Source: an uncultured beta proteobacterium (GTDB taxonomy: Bacteria > Pseudomonadota > Gammaproteobacteria > Burkholderiales > SG8-41). Taken from it: 64,000 bases of DNA. A program made the translations under genes and the position numbers. Location of the stretch: assembly GCA_903933915.1 (NCBI GenBank), contig CAIZLW010000244.1, forward strand, positions 1 to 64,000, read 5' to 3'. This document shows positions 18,067-26,325 of the stretch, piece by piece. Position 1 is the stretch's first letter, and the number at the start of each line of letters is the position of its first letter. The notes below the pieces were generated by a model. That model had not been told where the DNA came from and did not search any database. It saw nothing but the letters and a program-made list of their open reading frames with translations.

Positions 18067-19203
18067 TTGAATCCAATCACCTTAATCACGCTGCTCACCC
18101 TGGCGATGCAGGGCGGCCATATGGGCAGTCGCGTGGTCGCCTCGCTGCTCGCCTTGAGCCTCGGCGCCGGTCCCATGGTGATCGGCGTACTGATTGCGGC
18201 CTATTCGATATTCCCTCTGATCTTCGCCCTCGTTGTCGGGCGTATCTCCGACCGCTACGGTTCACGCTGGCCCATGCTGGGCGGCGCCATTGCCTTTGGT
18301 TGCGGCCTGATCATTCCTGCCGTATCACCGACATTGTCGGCACTGTTCATTTCTGCCCCATTAATCGGCATTGGTTTCGTGTTTTTCAACGTCGCCGCAC
18401 AAAATCTGGTCGGCACCCTCGGCAGCGCGGCTGAGCGCACGCGGAACTTTTCGACCATGGGCCTGGGTTATTCAGGCGGCCACATGATCGGCCCCGTTCT
18501 CGCCGGCATCATGATCGATCGCTTCGGCTTCGGTTCAGCTTACATCGCCTTTACCGTGCTGACCCTGGCTCCGATACTGGCGCTCGCCGCATCCCGACAT
18601 CTGGGCGCCCAGGGCACGCGCAGCGAACCACCGGCAAGCAGCGCCTTTGACCTGCTGCGCCTGCCACCGTTGCGCCGGATGATCATTGTCAGCGGGCTGG
18701 TCACCACCGGCTGGGATCTCTACACCTTCTATGTACCGATTTACGGCCACTCGATCGGCCTGTCGGCCTCGACCATCGGCACCATTCTCGGGGCTTTTGC
18801 GGCAGCCAGCTTTATTGTCCGTGTAGCGCTGCCGGTGCTGACACGCCGGTTCAGCGTGGAAACCGTACTGGCAGCAGCCATGTGCATCGGCGCTTTGCTG
18901 TTCTTGCCATTCACTTTTATCGAATACGTACCAGGCTTGCTGGCCCTGTCCTTCGGTATCGGACTGACTCTCGGCGTCAGCCAGCCGCTGACTCTGAACC
19001 TGACCTACAACCGTTCGCCGGCCGGTCGCTCAGGCGAAGTCACCGGTCTGCGCCTGACCATCAACAACATCACCCACATCGCCGTGCCGCTCGCCGCCGG
19101 TTCAGTCGGCGCCCTGCTCGGCATCGCCCCGGTATTCTGGGCCAGCGCAGGCATCCTGCTGGCCAGCGGTTACCTCTCGCACATTGACCGGCACGACCAA
19201 TAA
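18067..19203 (+). CDS. MFS transporter
   Basis: The 378-residue product has 12 predicted hydrophobic segments and MFS loop motifs (VGRISDRYGSRWPMLGG after TM2). The second half begins at LPPLRRMIIVSGLVTTGWDL, and a conserved GSAAERTRNFSTMGLGYSGG segment is present. The first codon is TTG at 18067 (MNPITLITLL); an ATG 39 bases later would cut into TM1. No ribosome-binding site is evident, and a transcription terminator lies directly upstream, so how it is expressed is unclear: read-through from the aldolase operon is one option. It should be an inner-membrane solute carrier. A terminator at 19204-19239 follows. Confidence 0.85.
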   Translation: MNPITLITLLTLAMQGGHMGSRVVASLLALSLGAGPMVIGVLIAAYSIFPLIFALVVGRISDRYGSRWPMLGGAIAFGCGLIIPAVSPTLSALFISAPLIGIGFVFFNVAAQNLVGTLGSAAERTRNFSTMGLGYSGGHMIGPVLAGIMIDRFGFGSAYIAFTVLTLAPILALAASRHLGAQGTRSEPPASSAFDLLRLPPLRRMIIVSGLVTTGWDLYTFYVPIYGHSIGLSASTIGTILGAFAAASFIVRVALPVLTRRFSVETVLAAAMCIGALLFLPFTFIEYVPGLLALSFGIGLTLGVSQPLTLNLTYNRSPAGRSGEVTGLRLTINNITHIAVPLAAGSVGALLGIAPVFWASAGILLASGYLSHIDRHDQ

Positions 19204-19239
19204 AAAACGCCGTGTGCGGTTGCCCGCGCACGGCGTTTT
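19204..19239. terminator. Bidirectional terminator between convergent MFS and Bug genes
   Basis: A 15-bp stem AAAACGCCGTGTGCG / CGCGCACGGCGTTTT (one G-T pair) with loop GTTGCC carries A and T runs on its two sides, so it can act in both directions. Confidence 0.93.
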
Positions 19240-19271
19240 ACAGCGGCTGTCGCCGCCAAATGACTTAAAGC

Positions 19272-20258
19272 TTATTTGAGCGAGACGCCCGCTGCCTTGA
19301 CGACCTTGCCGTATTTCTCAAGCTCGGTCTTCATCAGCATATTCATTTCCGTCGGCGTATTGGTCACTGCGCTGGCGCCGTTCTTTTCGAACTGCGCCTT
19401 CATCTCCGCGTTGTTGGCGATGTCGGTCAGTTCTTTCTGCAGACGGGTCAGAATCGGCTTCGGCGTGCCCTTCGGTGCAAAAAAGCCCAGCCACAGCGAA
19501 ACCTCGAATCCTGGATAGCCCGACTCGGCGACGGTCGGCACATTGGGCAGTGCCGGCGAACGCTGCGACGTACCCACGGCAATCGGGCGCAAACGGCCCG
19601 CCTGCGCATGCGGCAGGACTGCCGGCATGCTGCCGAACAGCGCCTGCACCTGTCCGCCGAGCGTCGCCGCACCTGCAGGACCGTTGCCGTTGTAGGGCAC
19701 GTGCACGATATCAATGCCGGCAACCCCCTTGAGCATTTCCATGGCCAGTTGTGTCGTCGATCCGGTCCCGGCCGAGGCGTAATTCATTTTGCCCGGTTGT
19801 GACTTTGCCAGTGCGACGAATTCCTTCAGATTGTTGGCCTTGACGCCCGGGTGCAGCACCAGCAGGTAAGGTGTCGAAGCCACCAGGGTGATGGGATCAA
19901 AATCCTTGACCGGGTCATAGTTGACCTTGGCATAGGCGGCAGGCGCAATCACGTGAGTGCTCGTCGTGCCCATGGTCAGGGTATGACCGTCAGGCGACGC
20001 CCGGGCGGCAATCTCGGTACCGATGGTGCCGCCGGCACCGCCACGATTGTCGACGATGACTTGCTGACCCAGCTTCTCGCCCAGCCGCTGCGCAACCAGA
20101 CGCGCGATGATGTCCGTCGAACCACCTGCCGGGAAGGCCACGATCAGGCGGATCGGCTTGGTCGGATAGGCCTGCGCCGCAGCCGTCATCGGCACAGCAA
20201 GCACTGCAGCCGCGATAACGCCCGCGAACATTGACTTCATTTTATGTTTATTTTGCAT
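19272..20258 (-). CDS. tctC: Bug family (TctC) receptor of the adjacent tripartite tricarboxylate transporter
   Basis: From ATG 20256-20258 (GAGAGGGAAA upstream) the product is 328 residues. The signal peptide (FAGVIAAAVLAVPMTAAAQA) precedes YPTKPIRLIVAFPAGGSTD, VIVDNRGGAGGTIGTEIAA, SPDGHTLTMGTTSTHVIAP, MNYASAGTGSTTQLAMEML and LPNVPTVAESGYPGFEVSLW, all Bug-family signatures. It lies downstream of tctB and tctA on the same strand, making this the only receptor in the window with its own membrane subunits. A terminator hairpin between tctA and this gene (20277-20305) suggests expression of the receptor is set separately from the permease. The ligand is probably a di- or tricarboxylate; not determinable. 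Confidence 0.95.
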   Translation of the reverse strand: MQNKHKMKSMFAGVIAAAVLAVPMTAAAQAYPTKPIRLIVAFPAGGSTDIIARLVAQRLGEKLGQQVIVDNRGGAGGTIGTEIAARASPDGHTLTMGTTSTHVIAPAAYAKVNYDPVKDFDPITLVASTPYLLVLHPGVKANNLKEFVALAKSQPGKMNYASAGTGSTTQLAMEMLKGVAGIDIVHVPYNGNGPAGAATLGGQVQALFGSMPAVLPHAQAGRLRPIAVGTSQRSPALPNVPTVAESGYPGFEVSLWLGFFAPKGTPKPILTRLQKELTDIANNAEMKAQFEKNGASAVTNTPTEMNMLMKTELEKYGKVVKAAGVSLK

Positions 20259-20276
20259 TTTCCCTCTCCTCAAAAA

Positions 20277-20305
20277 AAAACACGCGGCAAGATGCCGCGT
20301 GTTTT
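20277..20305 (-). terminator. Hairpin terminator/attenuator between tctA and tctC
   Basis: A perfect 13-bp stem AAAACACGCGGCA / TGCCGCGTGTTTT with loop AGA lies 40 bp after the tctA stop and 18 bp before the tctC start, with a U-rich 3' side on the minus strand. Incomplete termination here would lower or separately tune tctC. Confidence 0.85.
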
Positions 20306-20345
20306 AACTTTTTCACAACAACAAACCTGAACTGGTGCTGATCGA

Positions 20346-21872
20346 TTACAGCGCTTCCGAATCAGCCACAGCTTCCTCACGCTTCTTGCGGAAGGAAGGA
20401 ACAATCATGAACGCCAGCAGCAGCGCGGTGGCCACCAGGAAGGCGGCGCTGATCGGCCGCGTGATGAACACCGTCGGGTCACCGCGTGAAATCAGCAATG
20501 CGCGACGCAGGTTCTCTTCCATCAGCGGGCCGAGCACAAACGCCAGAATCAACGGTGCCGGTTCGCACTTCAGTTTGATGAAGATATAACCCAGGATGCC
20601 GAACAGGATCGTCATGTAGATATCAAGGTCAAGGTTGTTGACGCTGTAAACGCCGATCGCCATGAACACCATGATCGCCGGGAACAGGAAACGGTACGGC
20701 ACCTTGAGCAATTTGATCCACAGGCCAACCAGCGGCAGGTTCAGGATCACCAGCATCGCGTTACCAATCCACATACTGGCGATCAGGCCCCAGAACAGGT
20801 CGGGACGCTGGGTCATTACCTGCGGGCCCGGCGCAATACCCTGAATCGTCAGCGCACCGAGAAGCAGCGCCATCGTCGCGCCGTGGGGAATACCCAGAGT
20901 CAGCGTGGTGATGAACGCGCACTGCACTGCGGCGTTGTTCGCCGATTCCGGTGCAGCCACACCTTCAATCGCACCTTTGCCGAAACGCGACGGGTCCTTG
21001 GCCAGCTTCTTCTCGACCGCGTAGGCCGAGAATGCGCTGATCGTCGGTCCGCCACCCGGCAGTGTGCCGAAGAATGCACCGATCGCCGTGCCGCGGACAA
21101 TCGCGCCGAACGCGGCTTTCATGTCAGTAGCGGTCGGCATCAGGCCGGTGATTTTCTGGTTCAGAATGTCACGGCTCGCGGTATCCGCCTTGTCCTGCAG
21201 GTTGCACAGGATTTCGGCAAAACCGAACAGGCCCATCGCGACCACCACGAAGCTCAGACCGTCTGCCAGACCCGATGCACCGAAGGTAAAGCGCGACATG
21301 CCGGAGTTAACGTCCGTGCCGACGATACCGACGAGCAGACCGAGTACGATCATGCAAATCGTTTTCAGCATCGATCCATGCGCCAGCACTGCAGCAGCAA
21401 TCAGCGCCATGACCATCAGCGAGAAATATTCGGGAGCACCGAACTTCAGCGCGATTTCAGCCAGGGGCGGTCCAAGCAGAGCAACCAGGATCGTGCCGAC
21501 TGTGCCGGCAAAGAACGAACCGATCGCCGCAATGGCCAGAGCGGGGCCTGCACGACCGTTACGCGCCATGGCGTATCCGTCCATACAGGTCACAACCGAG
21601 GCCGATTCGCCAGGCAGGTTCACCAGAATGGCCGTTGTCGAACCACCATACTGTGTGCCGTAATAAATACCGGACAGCATGATGATCGCGCCGACCGCAT
21701 CCAGGTTGAACGTCAGCGGCAACAGCATCGCCACTGCAGCAACCGGACCGATGCCGGGAAGAACGCCGATCAGCGTGCCAACAAGTACGCCGATGAAGCA
21801 GTAAAACAGATTGATTGGCGAAACGGCTGTCGAGAAGCCCAGCGCCAAATTCGAGATGATGTCAGCGTCCAT
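20346..21872 (-). CDS. tctA: Tripartite tricarboxylate transporter large permease TctA
   Basis: The 508-residue protein is highly hydrophobic with about 12 membrane segments. It contains the TctA signatures GTLIGVLPGIGPVAAVAMLL and GIYYGTQYGGSTTAILVNLP with GESASVVTCMDGYAMAR just after, and later FGTLPGGGPTISAFSAYA, a repeat of the same P-G-x-G-P motif. Full length for the family. It forms the inner-membrane channel with TctB and takes substrate from the periplasmic Bug receptor using an ion gradient. Its start lies one base beyond the tctB stop codon, so the two are translationally linked. Confidence 0.97.
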   Translation of the reverse strand: MDADIISNLALGFSTAVSPINLFYCFIGVLVGTLIGVLPGIGPVAAVAMLLPLTFNLDAVGAIIMLSGIYYGTQYGGSTTAILVNLPGESASVVTCMDGYAMARNGRAGPALAIAAIGSFFAGTVGTILVALLGPPLAEIALKFGAPEYFSLMVMALIAAAVLAHGSMLKTICMIVLGLLVGIVGTDVNSGMSRFTFGASGLADGLSFVVVAMGLFGFAEILCNLQDKADTASRDILNQKITGLMPTATDMKAAFGAIVRGTAIGAFFGTLPGGGPTISAFSAYAVEKKLAKDPSRFGKGAIEGVAAPESANNAAVQCAFITTLTLGIPHGATMALLLGALTIQGIAPGPQVMTQRPDLFWGLIASMWIGNAMLVILNLPLVGLWIKLLKVPYRFLFPAIMVFMAIGVYSVNNLDLDIYMTILFGILGYIFIKLKCEPAPLILAFVLGPLMEENLRRALLISRGDPTVFITRPISAAFLVATALLLAFMIVPSFRKKREEAVADSEAL

Positions 21873-21873
21873 G

Positions 21874-22323
21874 TTATCTCCACCAGAACAGCGGGAACGG
21901 CAGGTCGATGCCGTAAATGAAAATGCCGACAGCTCCAGCGATCAGCACCACAGTCATCAGCAGCACTTCGACGACGTTGAACTTCTGACCGGCTGCCGCG
22001 GTGATCACCGACAGGCCGAACAGCGCCGGAATGAAGCCGATGTGATCAACACCCCAGCCAAAGAGCACAAAGCCCAGGCTGAGCATGATCATCGGTTTCC
22101 AGGCAAACGGTGTAATCTTTTCACCGTTCCCCGATTTCAGTGACATCATCGCCACGATCGCGCCGAGAACCAGCATGATCGCGCCGAGATAGGTCGGGAA
22201 ATATCCCGGGCCCATACGGCTAGCTGTACCCATCGGATACTCGGTAGACAGCCAAATGGCAAGTGTCCCGAAACTGGCAAACATCATGCCGGCCCAGAAG
22301 TCTTCCTGATTCTTGATTTTCAA
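21874..22323 (-). CDS. tctB: Tripartite tricarboxylate transporter small permease TctB
   Basis: A protein of about 149 residues with four membrane segments (GMMFASFGTLAIWLS, TYLGAIMLVLGAIVAMM, MIMLSLGFVLFGWGVDHIGF and VEVLLMTVVLIAGAVGIFIYG) and the TctB-type motif GTASRMGPGYFPTYLG. The GTG at 22330-22332 abuts the AGGAGG ribosome site, leaving no spacing. A TTG nine bases further (22321-22323, LKIKNQEDFW) has ideal spacing and was chosen; the three-residue difference is uncertain. First gene of the tctBAC unit, with a promoter presumably in the long region upstream. Confidence 0.93.
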   Translation of the reverse strand: MKIKNQEDFWAGMMFASFGTLAIWLSTEYPMGTASRMGPGYFPTYLGAIMLVLGAIVAMMSLKSGNGEKITPFAWKPMIMLSLGFVLFGWGVDHIGFIPALFGLSVITAAAGQKFNVVEVLLMTVVLIAGAVGIFIYGIDLPFPLFWWR

Positions 22324-22332
22324 AATGAACAC

Positions 22333-22819
22333 CCTCCTGATTTCAAAAACGGATACCGGAACGAACCACTATCCCGGTGCGATGAACCGCACATCGCGCT
22401 TGACGTGCAATCTAAGCGGCAACTGCTAATTAGTTCCTTTTTCCGGTACTAATTTATTGTGCTTATGCGCCGGAACCGAACTCTACACGAAGGCTCAAAG
22501 GCGACAAAGCTTTTTCAGCTCTGATATTGTGCGCTGCACAATAGTATTTCACCTGCTTAATCCGCTGATTGCACGCCTCGGAACATCGTTGCGCAACCCG
22601 CAAAAACGCAGGCAGTCTAGACTGCTGTCGCTTACGGCTGGCTTACGCGCGCTGAAACAGAAATTCCGCAACCATCGCGAGTGAAAATGAGCGCTGAAAA
22701 ACCAGCCCTGACCGCCGTCTTCACCCTCTCAAAAAACGCCGTTCAAGCAAAACACCGATGCGCACTTGTGCTGTACAGGCACGATGCCGGAACCTCATCC
22801 GATCAGCCCCCGCAACCCA
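22333..22819. other. Intergenic region between tctB and a Bug gene, with operator-like palindrome
   Basis: No supportable gene: the one open frame on the plus strand has no ribosome site and low-complexity charged sequence. The region must hold the tctB promoter, reading leftward. It contains the palindrome at 22525-22543 listed separately. Confidence 0.55.
22525..22543. promoter_or_regulatory. Palindromic candidate operator upstream of tctBAC
   Basis: TATTGTGC-GCT-GCACAATA is a perfect inverted repeat with 8-bp arms and a 3-bp centre, about 200 bp upstream of tctB. The TTGT...ACAA ends resemble sites bound by GntR/FadR-type regulators, but no regulator gene is adjacent. Confidence 0.45.
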
Positions 22820-23806
22820 CTAGTCCATCATCTCCACCCGCTTGGTATTGATCAGCATGGACAATTTGTCCGCTTCGGTTTTGATGAATGCGCCAAACTC
22901 CTCGGGAGTCCCGCCGACTTTCACCAAGCCGAGCTGATCCAGCCGCGCCTGGACATCGGGCATCGTCATGATCTGGTTCATTTGGCTATTGAGCTTGTTG
23001 ATGATCGGCCGCGGTGTCTTTGCCTGCACCTGGACACCGAACCAGACTGTGGCTTCAGCATTCTTGATGCCCTCTTCCAGCAACGTAGGCACATTGGGCA
23101 GTATGGCCTGGCGCTTGGGTGCAGCTACCGCAAGCACCTTGACCCGCCCCGCCTTGATCTGCGCTTCGGCACTGACCACCGTGGTGTGCATGACATCAAC
23201 ACGCCCGCTCATCACATCAGTGATCGCCGGCACAGTTCCTTTGTAGGGCACATGCACGATATCCAGACCGGTGGCCGCGCCGAACAACGCAAGGCCGATG
23301 TGCAGGCTGCTGCCGTTGCCGGAAGAAGCCCAAGTCAGCTTGCCCGGATTGGCCTTGGCATAACTCACCAGTTCACGGCTGTTATTGGCGGCGAACTTGG
23401 GACTGGCGAGAATCAGCAACGGCGTGTAGCCCATAAAAAACACCGGGGCAAAGTCGTTGATCTGATACGGCGACTTGCGTCGCATGATCACGTTGTTGAC
23501 GCTGGGACCGGGGTTCGCATGCAGCAGCGTATGGCCGTCAGGCGCGGCTTCCGCCGCCAGTTGCGCGCCGATCGAACCGCCGGCGCCGGGCCGGTTGTCG
23601 ATGATGAACTGCTGCCCCGTGGCCTCCGACATTTTCTGCGCAAACAGGCGCGCCGTGATGTCGTTGGACGCGCCAGGCGTAAACGGCACGACCCAGCGCA
23701 CGGGTTTCGACGGATAAGCCGCGGCCGGACCCTGCGCCAGTGCCGGCAACGCCATCAGACCGGCAATACCGCAGGCCACGGCAAACCACTGTTTTCCGGT
23801 GCTCAT
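22820..23806 (-). CDS. Bug family (TctC-like) receptor, orphan
   Basis: The product is 328 residues from ATG 23804-23806, with GGAGGAGATGCG giving good spacing. A signal peptide (ACGIAGLMALPALAQG) precedes YPSKPVRWVVPFTPGASND, FIIDNRPGAGGSIGAQLAA, APDGHTLLHANPGPSVN, KLTWASSGNGSSLHIGLALF and VHVPYKGTVPAITDVMSGRV. It is a periplasmic solute receptor. It follows a 2-hydroxyacid dehydrogenase gene on the same strand and has no membrane subunits of its own; it may dock onto the TctAB just downstream or onto distant ones. Ligand unknown. Confidence 0.94.
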   Translation of the reverse strand: MSTGKQWFAVACGIAGLMALPALAQGPAAAYPSKPVRWVVPFTPGASNDITARLFAQKMSEATGQQFIIDNRPGAGGSIGAQLAAEAAPDGHTLLHANPGPSVNNVIMRRKSPYQINDFAPVFFMGYTPLLILASPKFAANNSRELVSYAKANPGKLTWASSGNGSSLHIGLALFGAATGLDIVHVPYKGTVPAITDVMSGRVDVMHTTVVSAEAQIKAGRVKVLAVAAPKRQAILPNVPTLLEEGIKNAEATVWFGVQVQAKTPRPIINKLNSQMNQIMTMPDVQARLDQLGLVKVGGTPEEFGAFIKTEADKLSMLINTKRVEMMD

Positions 23807-23880
23807 CGCATCTCCTCCCACTTTAATGTTGTCGTTGTTGTCGTAGTACCTCGCAAGGATGCTACTCCAACAGCAGGCGC

Positions 23881-24864
23881 TCAGGCTCGCCTGTGGTCCA
23901 GAACCTCTGGATTGACCATATTCTGCGGCTGGCCAGCGGCATAAGCCGCAATCTGCTCGAAAATATTGTCAAATATCCGCTCGTAACCGGCGCGTTCGAC
24001 ATAACCGATATGCGGCGTACACACCGCGTTGTCGAGTTTGAGCAGCGGATGACTGGCGTTAAGCACCGGCTCATCCTCGAACACATCGATTGCAGCCATG
24101 CCCGGGCATCCTTGCTTCAGCGCGTGCTCCAGCGCGCCGGCCTCGATCAATCCGGCACGGCTGGTATTGACGATCAGCGCGGTTTTTTTCATGCGCGCAA
24201 GATCGGCCGCAGTCACGATGCCGCGGGTAGCGTCAATTAATCGCAGATGCAGCGAAATCACATCGCTGTCGGCAAAAAACGCTTCCCGGCTCTGCGCCAC
24301 GGCATAACCGTCGGCTCGCGCCCTCTCGTGCGAACCCTCGCGCCCCCACACCAGCACCTTCATGCCAAAAGCCTTACCGTAGCCGGCAACCACGGCGCCG
24401 ATGCGACCGTAACCGTAGATGCCCAGCGTCTTGCCGCGCAGGCCCAGGCCCACTGTCGACTGCCAGCGTCCGGCTTTCATGGCGGCGACTTCCTGCGGAA
24501 TATGGCGCATGGTGGCAATGATCAGCCCCCAGGTCAGTTCCGCTGTTGCATAGGACGGCTGCCCCGGATGCAGGCTGGTGCACAACAGCACGCCGTGCCG
24601 GGTGCAGGCGTCGAGATCGATGTGCGGATAAACACTGTGATGACTGATCAGCTTCAGCTTCGGCAGTCGCGCGATCAGCGGTGCGCGGATCGGCGTGCGT
24701 TCGCGGATCAGCACCAGAGCGTCGGTATCCTTGAGCCGCTCGGCCAGCACATCGACATCTTTGGTATGGTCATTCCAGATCTGCACCTCGTGGTCCCTGA
24801 GCTTGGCGAAACAATCCAGGGAGCGAACGACATTCTGGTAATCGTCGAGTATTGAAATTTTCAT
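23881..24864 (-). CDS. D-2-hydroxyacid dehydrogenase family protein
   Basis: From ATG 24862-24864 (MKISILDDYQNVVRSL) the protein has 327 residues. The NAD-binding motif is KTLGIYGYGRIGAVVAGYG. The family's catalytic elements are NTSRAGLIEAGALEHAL (Arg), AIDVFEDEPVL (Glu) and NAVCTPHIGYVER (His). This group includes phosphoglycerate dehydrogenase-like enzymes of unknown 2-hydroxyacid specificity. It lies between an ASL-superfamily lyase gene (45 bp upstream, with an AT-rich inverted repeat between) and an orphan Bug receptor gene (downstream), a likely uptake-plus-oxidation unit on the minus strand. Confidence 0.93.
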   Translation of the reverse strand: MKISILDDYQNVVRSLDCFAKLRDHEVQIWNDHTKDVDVLAERLKDTDALVLIRERTPIRAPLIARLPKLKLISHHSVYPHIDLDACTRHGVLLCTSLHPGQPSYATAELTWGLIIATMRHIPQEVAAMKAGRWQSTVGLGLRGKTLGIYGYGRIGAVVAGYGKAFGMKVLVWGREGSHERARADGYAVAQSREAFFADSDVISLHLRLIDATRGIVTAADLARMKKTALIVNTSRAGLIEAGALEHALKQGCPGMAAIDVFEDEPVLNASHPLLKLDNAVCTPHIGYVERAGYERIFDNIFEQIAAYAAGQPQNMVNPEVLDHRRA

Positions 24865-24876
24865 GGCCAGCCTCGA

Positions 24877-24910
24877 AATAATCAATAAATTATTGTTTTT
24901 ATTGATTATT
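24877..24910. repeat. AT-rich 13-bp inverted repeat containing the AT motif
   Basis: AATAATCAATAAA (24877-24889) pairs perfectly with TTTATTGATTATT (24898-24910) around loop TTATTGTT. The right arm overlaps the stop codon of the lyase gene (24909-24911). The minus strand of 24886-24903 reads AATAAAAACAATAATTTA, a copy of the recurrent AT motif. AATCAATAAATTA at 24880-24892 fits the IHF consensus. It could be a weak hairpin or an IHF site. Confidence 0.65.
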
Positions 24911-26273
24911 AATTAAGCCAGCCGGCGGCACGCTGCTGCTGCAGCACTTCATCGACGATTTCCGGCGCGCGGCCGACATAGGTGGTCGGGTCTAACACCG
25001 CCTTCACTTCGGCGAGGGTCATCGCTTGTTTGACCTGCGGGTTCTGCAACAAGGCGTCCTCGAACGAAAGGCCGTTTTCGATGCCATGCATCGAAGCCTC
25101 ATAAACCAGTTCATGCGCGGTCTGCTTGCCGACTTTCTCGGACAGCGCAAACATCACCCGTTCCGACAACAGGAAACCGCCCAGGCTGTCGAGGTTGCGG
25201 CGCATGCTGGCGACATCGACATGCAGATCCGACAACACGCCTTTCATGATCGCCAGCATGCCGCCGGTGATCAGGCAGGATTCCGGCAACGCCTTCCACT
25301 CGCCGCGCCAGGATGAACCGTCGCGCTCGTGTTCGACCAGCATGCACTCGAGCATGTAGGCGACGTTGTAGCGCACCGCGCGGCTCGCACCAACCACGGC
25401 TTCACAGCTCGACGGATTACGTTTGTGCGGCATCGTCGACGAACCGACCTTGCCGGCACTGAATGGCTCATACAGCTCGCCGATCTCGGTGTGTTCCAGC
25501 GTGATGATCTCGTTGGCGATCTTGGCCAGCGTCGCGCCGATCAAACCGAGCACGTTTACATACTCGGCGAAACGGTCTCGCGCGGGCTGCCAGTTGATGT
25601 CGGCCACACCCAGACCCAGCCGTTTCATCACGCCCTGCTCCAGCGCCTTGGCTTTCGGCCCAAAGGAAGCCTGCGTGCCGACCGCACCCACCATCCCGCC
25701 GACAAACATCCGCGGCTCCAGTTGGCGCATGCGCTCATAGTGCCGCCCCATTTCCGACAACCAGATCGCGGCCTTGTGACCGAAAGTAATCGGCAGCGCC
25801 TGCACGCCATGCGAGCGGCCCACCATCGGCGTATCGCGATGGGTCTCGCACAGCGTGACCAGCGCATTACCGATGGCCTTGATGTCGCGCAGGTAAAGCG
25901 CGTGCGCCTCTTTGATCTGCAGCATCACCGCAGTGTCAAGCACGTCCTGCGTCGTCGGGCCAAAGTGAATGTATTCGCCATGGTCGCCCTGACACAGCTT
26001 CTGCACCGCCTTCACCGCCGGCACCAGCGGATGCTTGATGCGGCGGATTTCAGTCGCCACCGCATTGACGTCGATTTTCGAAATCTTGCAATTGGCGGCG
26101 ATGTCCGCGGCAGCCTCTTTCGGAATAATCCCCAGCTCGCCCTGTTCCAGCGCGAATGCCGCCTCGAAGTCGTACCACTTCTGCAGACGATTGTGGTCGT
26201 TGAAAATATTGCGAAACTCCTCGGTGCTCCACAGGTGCTGGATCAGGATGTCGTCAAATACGCCGGAGGCCAT
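24909..26273 (-). CDS. Adenylosuccinate lyase/fumarase superfamily lyase
   Basis: The 454-residue protein starts at ATG 26271-26273 (AGGAATAACC upstream). Superfamily regions: GDHGEYIHFGPTTQDVLDTA, DTPMVGRSHGVQALPITFGH and the signature GKVGSSTMPHKRNPSSCEA, whose mobile loop carries the catalytic serine. A C-terminal ASL-type domain follows (SERVMFALSEKVGKQTAHEL). Sequence style is nearer to PurB and 3-carboxymuconate cycloisomerase than to FumC. The genomic context (hydroxyacid dehydrogenase, Bug receptors) argues for a catabolic lyase rather than the housekeeping purB, but this cannot be settled by eye. Elimination or addition across a dicarboxylate C=C bond is expected. Confidence 0.9.
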   Translation of the reverse strand: MASGVFDDILIQHLWSTEEFRNIFNDHNRLQKWYDFEAAFALEQGELGIIPKEAAADIAANCKISKIDVNAVATEIRRIKHPLVPAVKAVQKLCQGDHGEYIHFGPTTQDVLDTAVMLQIKEAHALYLRDIKAIGNALVTLCETHRDTPMVGRSHGVQALPITFGHKAAIWLSEMGRHYERMRQLEPRMFVGGMVGAVGTQASFGPKAKALEQGVMKRLGLGVADINWQPARDRFAEYVNVLGLIGATLAKIANEIITLEHTEIGELYEPFSAGKVGSSTMPHKRNPSSCEAVVGASRAVRYNVAYMLECMLVEHERDGSSWRGEWKALPESCLITGGMLAIMKGVLSDLHVDVASMRRNLDSLGGFLLSERVMFALSEKVGKQTAHELVYEASMHGIENGLSFEDALLQNPQVKQAMTLAEVKAVLDPTTYVGRAPEIVDEVLQQQRAAGWLN

Positions 26274-26325
26274 GGTTATTCCTTGAATAGGTGGATGAAT
26301 GAGTCAGAAACCGGTTGGAATCGGG

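Noticed and set aside
22457-22684. Plus-strand 75-codon open frame in the tctB upstream region
   Set aside because: No ribosome site, biased charged composition, and it covers the likely promoter and palindrome.
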